A stretch of DNA of 8,514 nt from JABCPE02 sp963506915 (GTDB taxonomy: Bacteria > Bacteroidota > Bacteroidia > Flavobacteriales > Weeksellaceae): positions 1-8,514 of the forward strand of contig CAUORE010000047.1 in assembly GCA_963506915.1 (NCBI GenBank), written 5' to 3'. The translations under genes and the position numbers were made by a program. Under the pieces are notes generated by a model. That model was given only the letters and a program-made list of their open reading frames with translations, was not told the DNA's origin and ran no database searches. Shown piece by piece: positions 7,714 to 8,514 of this stretch. Positions within the stretch are counted from its first letter, which is position 1. Every line of letters starts with the position of its first letter.

Positions 7714-7744
7714 CAAAGTTAGAAAAAAAATAATAAAATACAGA
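7714..7744 (-). promoter_or_regulatory. promoter of the lipoprotein/TPR operon, possibly leaderless
   Basis: On the minus strand TAACTTTG (7721 to 7714) matches TAnnTTTG exactly. TCTG (7744 to 7741), three of four bases of TTTG, lies exactly 19 bases upstream across a T-rich spacer. The -7 element ends only 6 bases before the ATG at 7707, so transcription would begin at or within a few bases of the start codon. Confidence 0.65.
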
Positions 7745-7761
7745 AAAAAAACGACTTACAA

Positions 7762-7792
7762 TTTGTAGATTCAAAAAAAAACCTTAAATTTG
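7762..7792 (+). promoter_or_regulatory. consensus Bacteroidota promoter for rplC
   Basis: TTTG (7762-7765), then 19 bases, then TAAATTTG (7785-7792): a full match to the Bacteroidota housekeeping promoter consensus with optimal spacing. The spacer is an A-rich run. Transcription should start near 7796-7800, giving a leader of about 100 nt before rplC. It fits a strongly expressed ribosomal protein operon. Confidence 0.85.
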
Positions 7793-7798
7793 CACACT

Positions 7799-7897
7799 TG
7801 TTTGGTGGGTAGATTGTGTTTGTTTGTAAATAAAATCTATGTAAGCCGCTGAGTATGAGTGTAAAGAAAATAATTTAAATAAATTTTTAATTATACA
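7799..7897 (+). other. rplC 5' leader with a hairpin and mini reading frames
   Basis: TAGATT (7810-7815) pairs perfectly with AATCTA (7834-7839) around an 18-base loop, and one extra G-U pair (7809/7840) extends the stem. An ATG at 7839-7841 at the foot of the stem is followed at once by TAA, a start-stop. A second ATG at 7855 opens MSVKKII and stops at 7876-7878, 19 bases before the rplC ATG. The last 30 bases are almost pure A/T with no Shine-Dalgarno sequence, typical of flavobacterial starts. Whether any of this regulates rplC is not known; a leader that controls a ribosomal operon is plausible. Confidence 0.4.
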
Positions 7898-8514
7898 ATG
7901 TCAGGTGTTATTGGTAAGAAAATCGGTATGACCTCTTTGTTTAACGAAGAAGGAAAAAATATTCCTTGTACAGTTATTCAGGCTGGTCCGTGCTCGGTTT
8001 TACAGGTCAGAACCGAAGAAGTTGATGGTTATTCAGCTATTCAATTAGGTTTCGATGACAAGAGTGAAAAGAATGTCGGAAAGGCATTAGCTGGTCATTT
8101 TAAAAAGGCTGGCTCTGCTCCTAAGGCGAAAATCGTAGAATTCCATAATGGATTCGAGGATGTGAAATTAGGAGATGAAGTAAATGTGGATATCTTCGTA
8201 GAAGGAGAGTATGTGGATGTTACAGGAACTTCAAAAGGTAAAGGTTTCCAAGGTGTTGTTAAAAGACATGGTTTTGGTGGTGTAATGCAGCAGACTCATG
8301 GACAGCACAATAGATTGAGAGCTCCGGGTTCTATCGGTGCGGGTTCAGATCCATCAAGAGTTTTCAAAGGCTTGAGAATGGCTGGTAGAATGGGAGGTGA
8401 GCAGGTTACTGTTCAAAATCTTCAGGTGTTAAAAGTAGATAAAGAACAAAATCTTTTAATAGTAAAAGGTGCTGTTCCGGGAGCTAAAAATTCTTATGTA
8501 ATTATCAGAAAATG
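7898..8514 (+). CDS. rplC: 50S ribosomal protein L3 (uL3), cut at the window end
   Basis: L3 is a primary 23S rRNA-binding protein that helps to nucleate 50S assembly and reaches the peptidyl transferase centre. The window holds 205 codons from MSGVIGKKIGMTSLF to the end, plus the bases TG. Since bacterial L3 proteins of this group are about 205 residues, TG is probably the start of a TGA stop, so the protein may be complete to within one base. Conserved blocks visible are the N-terminal GKKIGMT, then DVTGTSKGKGFQGVVKRHGF (107-126), GQHNRLRAPGSIG (135-147), and RVFKGLRMAGRMGGEQVTVQ (154-173) followed by NLLIVKGAVPG. At 148 there is Ala where E. coli has Gln150, the residue methylated by PrmB. 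It is the first gene after its own promoter; rpsJ, which usually precedes rplC, is not upstream. Later genes of the ribosomal operon are expected beyond the window. Confidence 0.98.
   Translation, partial: MSGVIGKKIGMTSLFNEEGKNIPCTVIQAGPCSVLQVRTEEVDGYSAIQLGFDDKSEKNVGKALAGHFKKAGSAPKAKIVEFHNGFEDVKLGDEVNVDIFVEGEYVDVTGTSKGKGFQGVVKRHGFGGVMQQTHGQHNRLRAPGSIGAGSDPSRVFKGLRMAGRMGGEQVTVQNLQVLKVDKEQNLLIVKGAVPGAKNSYVIIRK

Noticed and set aside
7708..7716. TTG start for the lipoprotein, adding three residues.
   Set aside because: The codon falls inside the exact -7 promoter element; the ATG at 7707 already gives a complete lipoprotein signal.

Overview
The window reads as chromosomal DNA of a flavobacterium (Bacteroidota, order Flavobacteriales), most likely a Chryseobacterium-like member of the Weeksellaceae. 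The evidence is the sequence style of Mfd and ribosomal protein L3, three upstream regions with a Bacteroidota-type -7 element (TAnnTTTG), the lack of Shine-Dalgarno sequences before the main genes, and AT-rich spacers. This assignment comes from recognition of the proteins, not from a search.

Layout. Positions 1-334 are AT-rich and hold no intact gene, only a possible decayed lipoprotein start and one promoter-like element. A small secreted protein (335-775, +) follows; it resembles the surface-adhesin protein E (Adhesin_E) family. It converges on mfd (804-4166, -), and the two share a 22-bp perfect hairpin (776-822) that contains the mfd stop codon. Upstream of mfd on the same strand lies a two-gene operon with a 4-bp spacer. 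Its first gene is a lipoprotein resembling DUF3142-like TIM-barrel proteins (6745-7707, -) and its second is a large exported TPR-like helical-repeat protein (4263-6740, -). A 190-bp divergent intergenic region then leads to rplC (7898 to the window end, +), which has its own consensus promoter and about 100 nt of leader.

How the genes relate. mfd (transcription-coupled repair) and rplC (large ribosomal subunit) are housekeeping genes. The lipoprotein/TPR pair is probably an envelope function of the periplasm or outer membrane. The two proteins look co-expressed, but no published function is known to me; this pair is the best candidate here for an undescribed system. The secreted protein at 335-775 and its upstream region are visibly more AT-rich than mfd and look accessory.

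Two start sites were corrected to ATG. The longest open frames of mfd and of the lipoprotein gene begin at TTG codons that overlap a hairpin and a promoter element respectively, so ATG at 4166 and ATG at 7707 are preferred. I saw no tRNA, rRNA, CRISPR array, insertion sequence or toxin-antitoxin module.
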